Shown here in pieces: positions 52,108-62,140 of a stretch of 64,000 bases of DNA. Under the pieces are notes generated by a model. The model was not told the origin of the DNA. It did no database searches and saw only the letters and a program-made list of their open reading frames with translations. The DNA comes from Branchiibius hedensis (GTDB lineage Bacteria; Actinomycetota; Actinomycetes; Actinomycetales; Dermatophilaceae): positions 310,001-374,000 of the forward strand of contig NZ_UESZ01000001.1 in NCBI RefSeq assembly GCF_900108585.1, in the 5' to 3' direction. The translations under genes were made by a program, and so were the position numbers. Positions within the stretch are counted from its first letter, which is position 1; each line of letters begins with the position of its first letter.

Positions 52108-53828
52108 AGACGGCAGGCAAGGTCGTCGCGGGGACGACGGCCGGCGCCGTGATCCTGCTCGGCGGGTACGGCGGGCTGGCGGCGTTGCGCGCCGACACCA
52201 TCCCAGCGGGTACCACCATCGACGGCACACCGGTCGGCGGGCTCTCGCTGGCCGAAGCCACCACGAAGGTGCAGACCGCATCGAAGCAGACGCTGGCGAA
52301 GCCGATCACCATCAGCACCGATGCAGGCAACCTGCAGATCGTCCCGGCCGACTCGGGGATCTCGCTGGACACGGGTGCCGCGCTCACGGACCTGACCGGG
52401 TTCACCCTGAGCCCCGCAGAGGTGTTCCAGCGCTACACCGGAGGCGGTCCGAAGCGCACCGTCCACCCGGTCATCGACCTGGCCGCCCTGCAACAGGCGG
52501 TCGCCGCGGCCGGCGAAAAAATCAAGGGTGCCGCCGTCAACCCGACCGTCAAGTTCGTCCAGGGCGCCGTGCAGGTCACCGACGGCAAACCCGGCACGGG
52601 TGTGGACGCCGCTGCCGTCGCCCGGCAGATCGCCGCCGGGTGGCCCACGACGACCACCTTCAAGGCCACCTTGCAGCAGACCGAGCCGGAGGTGAGCCAA
52701 CAGGACGTGCAGACCTACCTGGACACCTTCGCCAACAAGGCGATGGCCGACCCCATCACGGTGCAGGTGCACAACCAGAAGGTCAGCCTCTCCACGACGA
52801 CCGTCTCGGACATCCTGTCGACCACGGTCAAGGACGGGAAGCTGGCGCCGGTGGTCGACGAGACGGCCCTGGACGAGGCGTTGAGCGACACCGCGGGTTC
52901 GCTGGTGAAGGCACCTCAGGCGGCCAAGATCATCCAGGCCGCGGACGGCAAGCGGACGGTCGTCCCAGGCAGCGACGGCTACAGCGTGGTGACGAAGGGC
53001 GCTGGCGCCAAACTGCTTGCGGCGATCACCTCTGCCGACCGCACGATGACCCTCGACACCACTGTCGTGAAGGCATCTCCGGACACCACCACCGCGAATT
53101 CGGTTGGCACCCAGCTCATGTCGGAGTTCGTGTCCAAGTTCCCGACCGGCGCCTCCAACGCAGCGCGCACCCACAACATCAAGACGGCGCTGGCGAAGAT
53201 GAACGGCGTCGTCGTGCAACCCGGTGAGCAGTTCAGCCTGCTCAAGACGCTGATGCCGATCGATGCCGCGGCCGGTTACGTCAAGGCGCCGGTGCTCTCC
53301 GGCGGTGTCGACGTGCTCGGTATGGGCGGCGGCATCAGCCAGACCTCCACCACGCTCTACAACGCGGTCTTCTTCGCCGGGATGCAGTTGGACGAGCACA
53401 AGGCGCATTCGTTCTGGATCTCCCGCTATCCGATGGGCCGGGAGGCCACGCTGTCGATCCCGTCGATCGACAACAAGTGGACCAACGACTCCGGTCACCC
53501 GGTCCTCATCCAGGCCGGCATCGAGGGTCACTCCGCGGTGATCCGGCTCTACGGCACCAAGGCGTTCACCGTGACCTCGACGACGAGCGCGCCGTTCAAC
53601 ATCACTGCGCCGAAGGTGCAGTACATCGCCACGGCCGGCTGCATCAACCAGCCCGCAGTCAACGGATTCGACGTGACGGTGACCCGAGTGGTGAAGAACC
53701 TGGCCGGACAGATCGTGAAGAACGAGAGGCTCACCACCCACTACCAGCCGGCCGACCAGGTCATCTGCACGGGGCAGACCGCCGATACCTCCCAGGTGCC
53801 GACCAGCACCGCCAAGGGCAGCGACTAA
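52104..53828 (+). CDS. VanW-family cell-wall protein
   Basis: A 574-residue membrane-anchored protein. One N-terminal helix (VVAGTTAGAVILLGGYGGLA) is followed by two peptidoglycan-binding-like (PG_binding_4) repeats (about 35-330). The VanW domain (about 355-490) shows NIKTALAKMNGVVVQPGEQF, GGGISQTSTTLYNAVFFAGM and HKAHSFWISRYPMGREATL. It likely acts at the cell wall; the molecular function of VanW is unknown. GTG start coupled to the flavin reductase. Confidence 0.88.
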   Translation: MKTAGKVVAGTTAGAVILLGGYGGLAALRADTIPAGTTIDGTPVGGLSLAEATTKVQTASKQTLAKPITISTDAGNLQIVPADSGISLDTGAALTDLTGFTLSPAEVFQRYTGGGPKRTVHPVIDLAALQQAVAAAGEKIKGAAVNPTVKFVQGAVQVTDGKPGTGVDAAAVARQIAAGWPTTTTFKATLQQTEPEVSQQDVQTYLDTFANKAMADPITVQVHNQKVSLSTTTVSDILSTTVKDGKLAPVVDETALDEALSDTAGSLVKAPQAAKIIQAADGKRTVVPGSDGYSVVTKGAGAKLLAAITSADRTMTLDTTVVKASPDTTTANSVGTQLMSEFVSKFPTGASNAARTHNIKTALAKMNGVVVQPGEQFSLLKTLMPIDAAAGYVKAPVLSGGVDVLGMGGGISQTSTTLYNAVFFAGMQLDEHKAHSFWISRYPMGREATLSIPSIDNKWTNDSGHPVLIQAGIEGHSAVIRLYGTKAFTVTSTTSAPFNITAPKVQYIATAGCINQPAVNGFDVTVTRVVKNLAGQIVKNERLTTHYQPADQVICTGQTADTSQVPTSTAKGSD

Positions 53829-53838
53829 CCTTCTCCAC

Positions 53839-56673
53839 GTGAGTGTTCCCGGCGATGTGCTCGCCGCCCTGCAGCGTGCCGGAGTGCGGGACGTGCGGGC
53901 CGACACCACCACTCGGGCGGTGTATTCCACGGACGCCTCGCTCTATCGGGTGGTGCCGCAGGTCGTGGTCTTCCCGCACGACGCCGACGAGGTCGCTGCC
54001 ACCCTGGCGGCCTGCCGCAGCGAAGGTGTCCCGCTGACCGCCCGCGGTGCAGGCACCTCGGTGGCCGGCAACGCGATCGGGCCGGGCGTCGTACTCGACT
54101 TCAGCCGGTACATGAACAAGGTGCTGTCGGTCTCGCCCGATCCGGTCGCCGGTGGTGCAGGCAGTGCCGTGGTGCAACCCGGCGTCGTGCACGCGGCGCT
54201 GCAGAAGCAGGTGACCGCCCAGGGCCTGCGCTTCGGGCCGGATCCGTCCTCGCACACCCGATGCACCATCGGCGGAATGATCGGCAACAACGCCTGCGGC
54301 AACCGGGCGCTGGCCTACGGCAAGACCTCCGACAACGTCCTGGCGATGACGTCGCTGCTGGCTGACGGAACCTCGTTGCGTACGGCGAGTGGCTCGTCCG
54401 TGCCGTCCCTTCCCCTGCTGGATGACCTGCGTGGTGTCGTGGGTGACAACCTGGCCACGATCCGCACCGAGTTCGGCCGGTTCGGCCGTCAGGTGTCCGG
54501 CTACGCAGCGCAGGATCTGTTGCCGGAGAACGGTTTTGACGTCACCCGCTTCTTGGTCGGTAGTGAAGCCACGCTGGCCATCTGCACCGAAGCCACGGTG
54601 CGACTGGTGAAGGACCCGGCCTACCGCGTGCTGGTTGCCCTTGGCTATCCCGACATCGCGGCAGCCGGGGACGCCGCCCCGGCTGTGTTGCAGTTCGCAC
54701 CCACGGCCATCGAAGGTATCGATCAGCGCGTCGTGCAGACCCTCACCGAGCGACGCGGCCCGGGCGCCGTGCCTGCGCTGCCGGCCGGAGCGGCCTGGCT
54801 GTTCGTGGAGATCAGCGGGGACGACCTGGACGAGGTGCTCTCGCGGGCGGGCACGGCGGCGACCGGTAGTGGGGCGATCGACGGGCTGGTCGTCTCCGAT
54901 CCCGCCACGGCAGCCGCTTTGTGGCGGGTCCGTGAGGACGGCGCCGGGCTGGCCGGACGCAGCCCGCGAGGTCGTCCGGCGCACGCCGGGTGGGAGGACG
55001 CAGCGGTGCCGCCGGAGCGGCTGGGTGACTACCTGCGTGACTTCGACGCGCTCCTGCTGCAGCACGACCTGACCGGCCTGCCGTACGGGCACTTCGGTGA
55101 CGGATGCCTGCACATCAGGATCGACTTCCCGCTCGACCACCCAGGTGGCGCAACGGGTTTCGGTGACTTCCTGGACGAGTCAGCCGCGCTGGTGGCCTCC
55201 TACGGGGGCTCGCTGTCCGGCGAACACGGCGACGGCCGGGCCCGCAGCGGGCTGCTCCCAGCGATGTACTCCCCGTCCGCGATCGCCCTCTTCGGCGCGA
55301 TCAAACGCGTGTGGGACCCTTCGGGGCTCTTGAATCCCGGGGTGCTGGTCGATCCGGATGCGCCTACCGACCAATTGCGGATCCCCGCGGCTCGGAAGCC
55401 GTTGGAGTTGCTGGCCCTTCGGTATCCGCACGACGACGGTGACTTCTCCCAGGCGGTGCATCGGTGCACCGGGGTCGGCAAGTGCCGCGCCGACAACGCT
55501 GGTGGCGTGATGTGCCCGTCCTACCTGGCCACCAGGGAGGAGAAGGACTCCACCCGTGGCCGGGCGCGCGCGCTGCAGGAGATGCTGAACGGCACCCTGG
55601 TGACCGGTGGCTGGCGCGCACCGGAGGTGCACGAGGCGCTGGATCTGTGCCTGTCCTGCAAAGGGTGCCTCTCGGACTGCCCAACCGGGATCGACATGGC
55701 CTCCTACAAGTCCGAGGTGCTGCATCAGTCGTACGCCGGTCGCCGGCGACCGATGTCCCATTACGTTCTCGGGCAACTACCCAAGTGGCTGCGGATGGGC
55801 GCCAGGATGCCGCGAGTGGTCAACGCGCTGCTGTCCGCAGGGGACAAGGCTTCGTTCACCAAGAAGCTGGTCGGCGTCGATCCGCGTCGCTCGCTGCCGG
55901 CGGTCGCGCCGCAGACCTTCCGGCAGTGGGCGGCATCGGCAGGTATAGGCACGCTGGGTTCGTCCGCTGCGCCGAACCAGGTTGCGCTGTTCGTGGACTC
56001 CTTCACCGACCACTTCGCTCCGCAGGTCGGTCAGGCAGCGGTGCGGGTGTTGCGGTCCGCCGGGTACGAGCCGGTGCTGTCAGCCCGCAACGGCTGTTGC
56101 GGGCTGACCTGGATCTCGACCGGTCAGCTCGATGCGGCCAAGAAAATCCTGGGTGGTTTGGTCGAGGACTTCGAACCCGCTGTGGCGCAAGGCATCCCGA
56201 TCGTCGGCCTGGAACCTTCGTGCACGGGCGTCGTGCGTTCGGATGCTGCAGAGCTGCTGGGGACGCCGGAAGCGGCGTCGGTAGCTGCTGCGACCCGCAC
56301 CCTGGCCGAATTGCTGACGGCAACCACCGGTTGGGAGCCGCCGTCATTGGAGGGCACCGCGGTCGTTGCACAACCGCACTGCCACCATCACGCGGTCATG
56401 GGCTGGTCGCCGGATGCGTCGCTGCTGGCCGCTGCCGGTGCCTCGGTGACCCGGCTGTCCGGATGCTGCGGCCTGGCGGGCAACTTCGGGGTGGAGAAGG
56501 GGCATTACGAGGTTTCGGTGGCCGTGGCTGAGCAGCAGCTGCTGCCGGCCCTGCGGTCGCAGGAAGATGCGGTCCTGCTTGCGGACGGCTTCTCCTGTCG
56601 CACCCAGGCCGACGACCTGCTGTCCCGTCAGGGTATCCACCTGGCCGAACTGCTGGACCCCGACCGTCCCTGA
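53839..56673 (+). CDS. FAD/Fe-S dehydrogenase, D-lactate/glycolate/2-hydroxyacid type
   Basis: A 944-residue single-chain enzyme. FAD-binding PCMH domain: PLTARGAGTSVAGNAIG and GGMIGNNACGNRALAYGKTS. FAD-linked oxidase C-terminal domain: HFGDGCLHIRIDF and GEHGDGRARSGLL. Fe-S domain: CTGVGKCRADNAGGVMCPSY and CLSCKGCLSDCPTGID. Two CCG (cysteine-rich) motifs follow: NGCCGLTW and SGCCGLAGNFG. This equals GlcD plus GlcF in one polypeptide, as in quinone-linked D-lactate or 2-hydroxyglutarate dehydrogenases. Membrane-peripheral electron transfer to quinone is likely; the substrate is not certain. GTG start, ten bases after the VanW gene. Confidence 0.9.
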   Translation: MSVPGDVLAALQRAGVRDVRADTTTRAVYSTDASLYRVVPQVVVFPHDADEVAATLAACRSEGVPLTARGAGTSVAGNAIGPGVVLDFSRYMNKVLSVSPDPVAGGAGSAVVQPGVVHAALQKQVTAQGLRFGPDPSSHTRCTIGGMIGNNACGNRALAYGKTSDNVLAMTSLLADGTSLRTASGSSVPSLPLLDDLRGVVGDNLATIRTEFGRFGRQVSGYAAQDLLPENGFDVTRFLVGSEATLAICTEATVRLVKDPAYRVLVALGYPDIAAAGDAAPAVLQFAPTAIEGIDQRVVQTLTERRGPGAVPALPAGAAWLFVEISGDDLDEVLSRAGTAATGSGAIDGLVVSDPATAAALWRVREDGAGLAGRSPRGRPAHAGWEDAAVPPERLGDYLRDFDALLLQHDLTGLPYGHFGDGCLHIRIDFPLDHPGGATGFGDFLDESAALVASYGGSLSGEHGDGRARSGLLPAMYSPSAIALFGAIKRVWDPSGLLNPGVLVDPDAPTDQLRIPAARKPLELLALRYPHDDGDFSQAVHRCTGVGKCRADNAGGVMCPSYLATREEKDSTRGRARALQEMLNGTLVTGGWRAPEVHEALDLCLSCKGCLSDCPTGIDMASYKSEVLHQSYAGRRRPMSHYVLGQLPKWLRMGARMPRVVNALLSAGDKASFTKKLVGVDPRRSLPAVAPQTFRQWAASAGIGTLGSSAAPNQVALFVDSFTDHFAPQVGQAAVRVLRSAGYEPVLSARNGCCGLTWISTGQLDAAKKILGGLVEDFEPAVAQGIPIVGLEPSCTGVVRSDAAELLGTPEAASVAAATRTLAELLTATTGWEPPSLEGTAVVAQPHCHHHAVMGWSPDASLLAAAGASVTRLSGCCGLAGNFGVEKGHYEVSVAVAEQQLLPALRSQEDAVLLADGFSCRTQADDLLSRQGIHLAELLDPDRP

Positions 56674-56758
56674 CGACACGGGACGCAGCAGCGGGGTACT
56701 CGATCCGGACGGAGGGCCGATCCAGCCACGTGCCGCGGTTATGGCCGATGATGGGGCG

Positions 56759-57007
56759 ATGGACGAGACCTCGAAGGAAGTTCACCAGCACATCGACGAG
56801 TTGGTGGCACGCGAGCACGCGCTGCGCGCTGCCCAGGTTGGCAAGGGATTGGACCCTGAGGAACAACGCGAGCTGAAGCACATCGAGGCGCAACTCGATC
56901 AGGCCTGGGATCTGTTGCGGCAGCGCAACGCCCTCGCCGAGCAGCACGAGAACCCGGATGCCGCCACCGAGCGACCCGTCGGTGAGGTCGAGGGCTACCT
57001 CAACTGA
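56759..57007 (+). CDS. DUF2630 small protein
   Basis: An 82-residue, acidic, helical protein of an actinobacterial family of unknown function. Typical features: VHQHIDELVAREHALRA, then LDPEEQRELKHIEAQLDQAW, DLLRQRNA and the closing EVEGYLN. The start is ATG 56759 or ATG 56741; the former gives the usual length. The preceding 85 bases to the dehydrogenase hold no other gene. Its end overlaps the convergent GNAT gene by 13 bases. Confidence 0.88.
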   Translation: MDETSKEVHQHIDELVAREHALRAAQVGKGLDPEEQRELKHIEAQLDQAWDLLRQRNALAEQHENPDAATERPVGEVEGYLN

Positions 57008-58026
57008 TCGGTGGGCCGCAGGTAGTAGTACTCGTGGTGGCGGGCGTACCCCAGTGACTCATACAGGCGCACCGCCGCCACGTTGTCGGCGCTGACCTGC
57101 AGGTAGCTCAGCGAAACCCCACGATCCGCGGCTTCTGCGAAGGCGGCCTGCATCAGCGACCGCCCGATGCCGCCACGACGCTGATCCGGCGGCACGTGCA
57201 CCGAGAACACTCCCATCCAGCCGTGTGCAAAGGCCAATCTCGCTACGCCCGTGGGTCGTTCGCGTTCCAGAGCGAGCGGGAAGGCCGAGGCGGGCACGAG
57301 ATCGTTGATCCGCGTTGCCACCCTGCGGTGTTGCACTTCGCGTGGTGAAGACGCCGCCCACCAGCGCTCGTCGGAAGTCTCCAGCACGGCCACGGACGGC
57401 GGCCGCTGCGACAGTGGGACCGGTGCCGTCATCACCAGGGTCCGTTGGAAGACCCGCCAGCCACGGGCCACGAGGAGTGCACCCAGCGAATCGTCGACGG
57501 CGGGATCGAAACCCGAGGGTCCGAAAAGTTGCACCAACGGCGGCAGGCCGCGATCGGCGTACCACGATGTGACGTGGGGGAGCGGATCGGGCAGGTCCGA
57601 GGAGCCCAGGGGCAGAACGGAATTCGCCCGTCCGGTGTACCCGGCGGACGCGCGCAGCAGCCAGCGACCCTGCCACTGCGAGTCCAGCGGCGGCATCCCG
57701 GTCACCATGAGTTCCTGCAGTACGCCGACCGACAGGGCCAGGTGCGCAGCTCCCCTTCTGTGCGGGGCGGCTGGGAGCGGTTTGGCTGCGACGACCCGCG
57801 AGGTCTCGATGTCCACTCGGCCCCGCCGGGTCAGCACACTCACCGACGTGTCGGACACCGCCAGGACGGTCCCCACGGAGTCGGTGAGCATCGGTTCGCC
57901 GACCTCCAGGCGCCACCGCACGACCGCTCGTTCGCCGACGCGCAGGCGGTCCAGGTGCGCGGTCAGGTCAGGCTCACTAGGTGTAGTGCCCCGCCAGGTT
58001 GGGTACGCGGTCTGCGGGTGAGCCAC
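56995..58026 (-). CDS. GNAT N-acetyltransferase, 5' end replaced by IS481-derived sequence
   Basis: A 343-residue open frame. The C-terminal GNAT domain has the acetyl-CoA loop VPPDQRRGGIGRSLMQAAFA and VSLSYLQVSADNVAAVRLYE. The N-terminal half (about 17-90) contains an SH3-like beta region (GERAVVRWRL, VGTVLAVSDTSVSVLTRRGR), as in actinobacterial mycothiol-synthase-like GNATs of unknown substrate. Residues 1-15 (from GTG 58026) are read from the end of the insertion element. Before insertion the gene began at ATG 59099 with MTTPPSEPD. It may still work if transcribed from the element, but it has lost its own promoter. Confidence 0.8.
   Translation of the reverse strand: MAHPQTAYPTWRGTTPSEPDLTAHLDRLRVGERAVVRWRLEVGEPMLTDSVGTVLAVSDTSVSVLTRRGRVDIETSRVVAAKPLPAAPHRRGAAHLALSVGVLQELMVTGMPPLDSQWQGRWLLRASAGYTGRANSVLPLGSSDLPDPLPHVTSWYADRGLPPLVQLFGPSGFDPAVDDSLGALLVARGWRVFQRTLVMTAPVPLSQRPPSVAVLETSDERWWAASSPREVQHRRVATRINDLVPASAFPLALERERPTGVARLAFAHGWMGVFSVHVPPDQRRGGIGRSLMQAAFAEAADRGVSLSYLQVSADNVAAVRLYESLGYARHHEYYYLRPTDQLR
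57976..57981. repeat. Target-site duplication, left copy
   Basis: ACTAGG, matching the right copy at 59082-59087. It fits the NCTAGN target and six-base duplication known for IS481. Confidence 0.85.
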
Positions 58027-58966
58027 CTTTGAGCGCGGTGTGTGCGCGGTGGTGATTGTAGATGTGCAGGAAGTCCTCGTACGCGGCGGCGCGTTCGGTC
58101 TCGCTGGTGTAGGGGCGGGCGTAGGCCCACTCCTCGGTCAGGGTCCGGTTGAACCGCTCGACTTTCCCGTTGGTTTTCGGGGTGTAGGGGCGGGTGCGTT
58201 TATGGGTGATCCCATGGTCCTGCAGCATGTTCCGGAATAGGTGGGAGCGGTAACAGGACCCGTTGTCGGTCATCACCCGGTCCGTGGTGATCCCGACCTG
58301 CGCGAAGTGCGCCACCGCCCGTTGCATGAACGCGGTCGCGGTCTCCTTCTTCTCATCGGCCAGGATCTCTGAGTAGGCGTACCGGGAGTGGTCATCGACC
58401 GCGTGGTGCAGGTAGGCATACCCCCGCCCACTGCTGGAGGTAGCACGGGAGTTAGCTTTCCCCGCAGCGCGGCCATGGACCCGGTGTCCACCCCCATCGG
58501 GGATGCGGCCCAGCTTCTTGATGTCCACGTGGACCAAATCACCCGGGGCGTCGCGTTCGTAGCGCACCACCTTTCGACGACCGGCCCGTACCGGGGCACC
58601 AGTGGCCGGGTCCGTCCAGGACAACCGAAGACACCGGTACCGGGTCAGGATGCGGTGCACCGTGGCCGGATTCATCCCCAGGTGGTAGGCGATCCGGGCC
58701 GGCCCCCACCGCCGCGAAACCCGTAACCCCAGGACTCGCCGTTCCCGGCGCCTACTGGTGCGGTGCGGACATGACTGGGGCCGGCTGGGACGATCGCACA
58801 TCCCCGCCGCACCATGCTGGCGGTACCGGGCCGCCCAGCGGTGCGCGGTGGTGACCGAGACCCCGAACCGGTCTGCGGCCCGCCGCAACGGCCACCCATC
58901 GTCCACCACGCACCGCGCCAGGCGCAGGCGACCAGTCGCAGAAAGCGGGGCATTAGCGTGGACCAT
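57977..58966 (-). CDS. IS481-family transposase
   Basis: A 329-residue DDE transposase. N-terminal helix-turn-helix ([20 protein letters not shown]) and a second HTH ([20 protein letters not shown]) are followed by the rve catalytic core with Asp in [12 protein letters not shown], Asp in [13 protein letters not shown] and Glu in [11 protein letters not shown]. The sequence is intact. The TAG stop is not in the element: it comes from the CTAG of the target duplication (57977-57980). Start: ATG 58966 behind GGAGG, a site buried in a hairpin. Confidence 0.95.
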   Translation of the reverse strand: MVHANAPLSATGRLRLARCVVDDGWPLRRAADRFGVSVTTAHRWAARYRQHGAAGMCDRPSRPQSCPHRTSRRRERRVLGLRVSRRWGPARIAYHLGMNPATVHRILTRYRCLRLSWTDPATGAPVRAGRRKVVRYERDAPGDLVHVDIKKLGRIPDGGGHRVHGRAAGKANSRATSSSGRGYAYLHHAVDDHSRYAYSEILADEKKETATAFMQRAVAHFAQVGITTDRVMTDNGSCYRSHLFRNMLQDHGITHKRTRPYTPKTNGKVERFNRTLTEEWAYARPYTSETERAAAYEDFLHIYNHHRAHTALKGGSPADRVPNLAGHYT

Positions 58967-59081
58967 GAGGACCTCCGGGTTTGGGGATGTGTTTGCTTCG
59001 TCGCTTCACACCTCACCCGGAGGTCTTCCTCAAGTCACGCCGACAGGCCGAGAACCGTTCCTAACGTCCCGGGGCAGTACA
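57982..59081 (-). mobile_element. IS481-family insertion sequence, 1,100 bp, complete
   Basis: Bounded by six-base duplications ACTAGG. Terminal inverted repeats are TGTAGTGCCCCG at 57982 and, read inward on the other strand from 59081, TGTACTGCCCCG; similarity continues imperfectly for about 26 bases. It encodes one intact transposase on the minus strand. It inserted after codon 4 of a GNAT gene and within the short region between that gene and fdxA. Confidence 0.93.
58970..59025 (-). promoter_or_regulatory. Hairpin hiding the transposase ribosome-binding site
   Basis: GACCTCCGGGT (58970-58980) and ACCCGGAGGTC (59015-59025) are perfect 11-bp arms around a 34-base loop. In a minus-strand transcript that enters from outside the element, the GGAGG used by the transposase would be paired. 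This is a known way for insertion sequences to stop expression from neighbouring promoters. Confidence 0.6.
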
Positions 59082-59087
59082 ACTAGG
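59082..59087. repeat. Target-site duplication, right copy
   Basis: ACTAGG directly after the right end of the insertion sequence, identical to 57976-57981. Confidence 0.85.
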
Positions 59088-59099
59088 GGGAGTGGTCAT
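59088..59099 (-). pseudogene. Detached original start of the GNAT gene
   Basis: On the minus strand these 12 bases read ATG ACC ACT CCC. Joined through the single ACTAGG target they continue in frame as CCT AGT GAG CCT GAC, giving MTTPPSEPD and the GNAT protein at 57975 downward. Its likely -10 (TAGTAT, 59114-59109) is also stranded on this side of the element. Confidence 0.75.
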
Positions 59100-59153
59100 C
59101 GCTTCGGCATACTAGGCAAGTCAGTCACCCAGCCCGGAAGGACCTCCACCGAC

Positions 59154-59474
59154 ATGACCTATGTCATCGCGCTGCCTTGCGTCGACGTCAAGGACAAGGC
59201 GTGCATCGAAGAGTGTCCGGTCGACTGCATCTACGAAGGCGAGCGATCGCTCTACATCCACCCCGACGAATGCGTCGACTGCGGTGCCTGCGAGCCGGTC
59301 TGCCCGGTCGAGGCCATCTACTACGAGGACGACGTTCCCGAGGAGTGGGCCGACTACTACAAGGCCAACGTCGAGTTCTTCGACGACCTGGGCAGCCCCG
59401 GCGGCGCCGCGAAGATGGGCGTCATCGCCAAGGACCACCCGATCATCGCCGCACTGCCGCCCCAGGGCGAATGA
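59154..59474 (+). CDS. fdxA: Ferredoxin, 7Fe type (FdxA)
   Basis: A 106-residue electron carrier with one [3Fe-4S] and one [4Fe-4S] cluster. Cysteines are at 9, 17, 21, 25, 40, 43, 46 and 50 ([19 protein letters not shown] and [14 protein letters not shown]). It is followed by the acidic C-terminal extension typical of actinobacterial FdxA/FdxC. Start: ATG 59154 with GGAAGGACC upstream. Overlaps dapC as ATGA. A candidate -10, CATACT (59108-59113), lies only 21 bases from the insertion sequence duplication. Confidence 0.95.
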   Translation: MTYVIALPCVDVKDKACIEECPVDCIYEGERSLYIHPDECVDCGACEPVCPVEAIYYEDDVPEEWADYYKANVEFFDDLGSPGGAAKMGVIAKDHPIIAALPPQGE

Positions 59475-60589
59475 GCCGCGGGGCGAAGCTGCCTGACTTT
59501 CCGTGGGATTCGCTCGCGGAGGCCAAGGCGATCGCCTCTGCCCACCCGGGCGGCATCGTCGATCTGTCGGTGGGCACCCCGGTTGACCCGACGCCCGAGC
59601 TGATCCAGCACGCCCTACAGGCGGCCTCCGACGCGCACGGCTACCCCCAGGTGTGGGGGACTCCCGACCTGCGCGAAGCGATCGCGGCGTGGTTCGCGCG
59701 GCGGCGGGGCGCGACGTACGTCGATCCGGACGGGGTCATGCCCACGATCGGCAGCAAGGAGCTGGTCGCCTGGTTGCCCACGTTGCTCGGGCTCGGCCCG
59801 GGTGACGAGGTGGGGTTCCCCGCGGTGGCCTACCCGACGTACGACGTGGGCGCACGGCTGGCCGGCGCCATCCCGAAGCCGGCGCAGGGTCTGCTCGAAT
59901 ACGGTCCGAAGCCGCCGAAACTGTTGTGGCTGAACACCCCCAGCAACCCCACGGGGGCCGTCCTGGGGCTGGAGCACCTCAAGAAGGTCGTGGACTGGGC
60001 GCGCCAGCATGGCGTGATCGTGGCCAGCGACGAGTGCTACGCGCAACTGTCCTGGACCTCCGACGAACCGACGCCGAGCCTGCTGGACGACCGGGTGACC
60101 GGGGGCGACCTCACCGGGCTGCTCGCGGTCTACTCGATGTCCAAGCAGAGCAACCTCGCCGGTTACCGCGCGGCCTTCGTCGCGGGCGACATCGCGTTGG
60201 TGCGGCAGTTGGTCGAGATCCGCAAACACGCGGGGATGATCGTGCCGTGGCCGATCCAGCGAGCGCTGTTGGCGGCCGTGGGCGACGACGAGCACGTCGC
60301 GGTCCAAAAGAGCAGGTACGCCGATCGCCGGACCGTCCTGCGCACCGCCCTGCAGGCCGCGGGTTGGCGGATCGAGCACTCCGATGCGGGTCTGTACTTA
60401 TGGACCACGCGCGACGAACCCTGCCGGGATAGCGTCGCGGCACTGGCGCAGCGCGGCATCCTGGTTGCCCCCGGTGACTTCTACGGCGCGGCTGATGCGC
60501 GACACGTGCGCATCGCGCTGACCGCGACCGACGAGCGGATCGGGGCAGCGGTCGAACGCCTCGGGTCGGCCGACCGTCACGAAGTGTGA
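59471..60589 (+). CDS. dapC: Succinyldiaminopimelate transaminase
   Basis: A 372-residue class I/II PLP aminotransferase. The Schiff-base lysine K225 is in [13 protein letters not shown], Asn is in [11 protein letters not shown] and Asp in [11 protein letters not shown]. The fdxA-dapC order is conserved in actinobacteria and marks it as the DapC step of the succinylase lysine/DAP pathway. This agrees with dapD in the same window. Start: ATG overlapping the fdxA stop. Confidence 0.92.
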   Translation: MSRGAKLPDFPWDSLAEAKAIASAHPGGIVDLSVGTPVDPTPELIQHALQAASDAHGYPQVWGTPDLREAIAAWFARRRGATYVDPDGVMPTIGSKELVAWLPTLLGLGPGDEVGFPAVAYPTYDVGARLAGAIPKPAQGLLEYGPKPPKLLWLNTPSNPTGAVLGLEHLKKVVDWARQHGVIVASDECYAQLSWTSDEPTPSLLDDRVTGGDLTGLLAVYSMSKQSNLAGYRAAFVAGDIALVRQLVEIRKHAGMIVPWPIQRALLAAVGDDEHVAVQKSRYADRRTVLRTALQAAGWRIEHSDAGLYLWTTRDEPCRDSVAALAQRGILVAPGDFYGAADARHVRIALTATDERIGAAVERLGSADRHEV

Positions 60590-60600
60590 TGATGATCACG
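60585..60600. promoter_or_regulatory. Crp/GlxR-like site upstream of gltA
   Basis: TGTGA-TGATGA-TCACG, nine of ten conserved bases of TGTGA-N6-TCACA, overlapping the dapC stop codon and 190 bases before gltA. The rest of the 200-base gap holds only a short palindrome CAGACG-G-CGTCTG (60615-60627) and the ribosome-binding site. GlxR controls gltA in Corynebacterium, which supports the reading. Confidence 0.55.
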
Positions 60601-60789
60601 TCGTCGGGGGCCCACAGACGGCGTCTGCTTTCACAGACTGTCAAACCAGCCACTTCCTTGACGATGGACCCGTGACGGGCCACCTAGAACTGTGGAGTAA
60701 CGTCGAATCAGAAACATCCGGCTACGACTAAGGCTCAGGGCGCCATCGCGCGCTGAGCTTCTTCAGGTCCAAGGAAGGACTGTGCATCC

Positions 60790-62079
<1,290 letters not shown>

Positions 62080-62095
62080 TCCGTAACTGAACGAG

Positions 62096-62131
62096 GAAGC
62101 GGCCCTGGGACTGTGGTCCCGGGGCCGCTTC
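62096..62131. terminator. Bidirectional terminator between gltA and the convergent gene
   Basis: A 16-bp stem (GAAGCGGCCCTGGGAC, 62096-62111; GTCCCGGGGCCGCTTC, 62116-62131) with one G-U pair and a four-base loop, followed by GTTTG. It serves gltA and, read the other way, the gene ending at 62141. Confidence 0.85.
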
Positions 62132-62140
62132 GTTTGCCGC

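Noticed and set aside
52077-53930. A 617-codon minus-strand open frame antisense to vanW
   Set aside because: Shadow of the VanW gene; no recognisable domain and no start signals.
60658-60690. TTGACG...TAGAAC as the gltA promoter
   Set aside because: The spacer would be 21 bases, too long for a standard promoter, so it is not listed as a feature.
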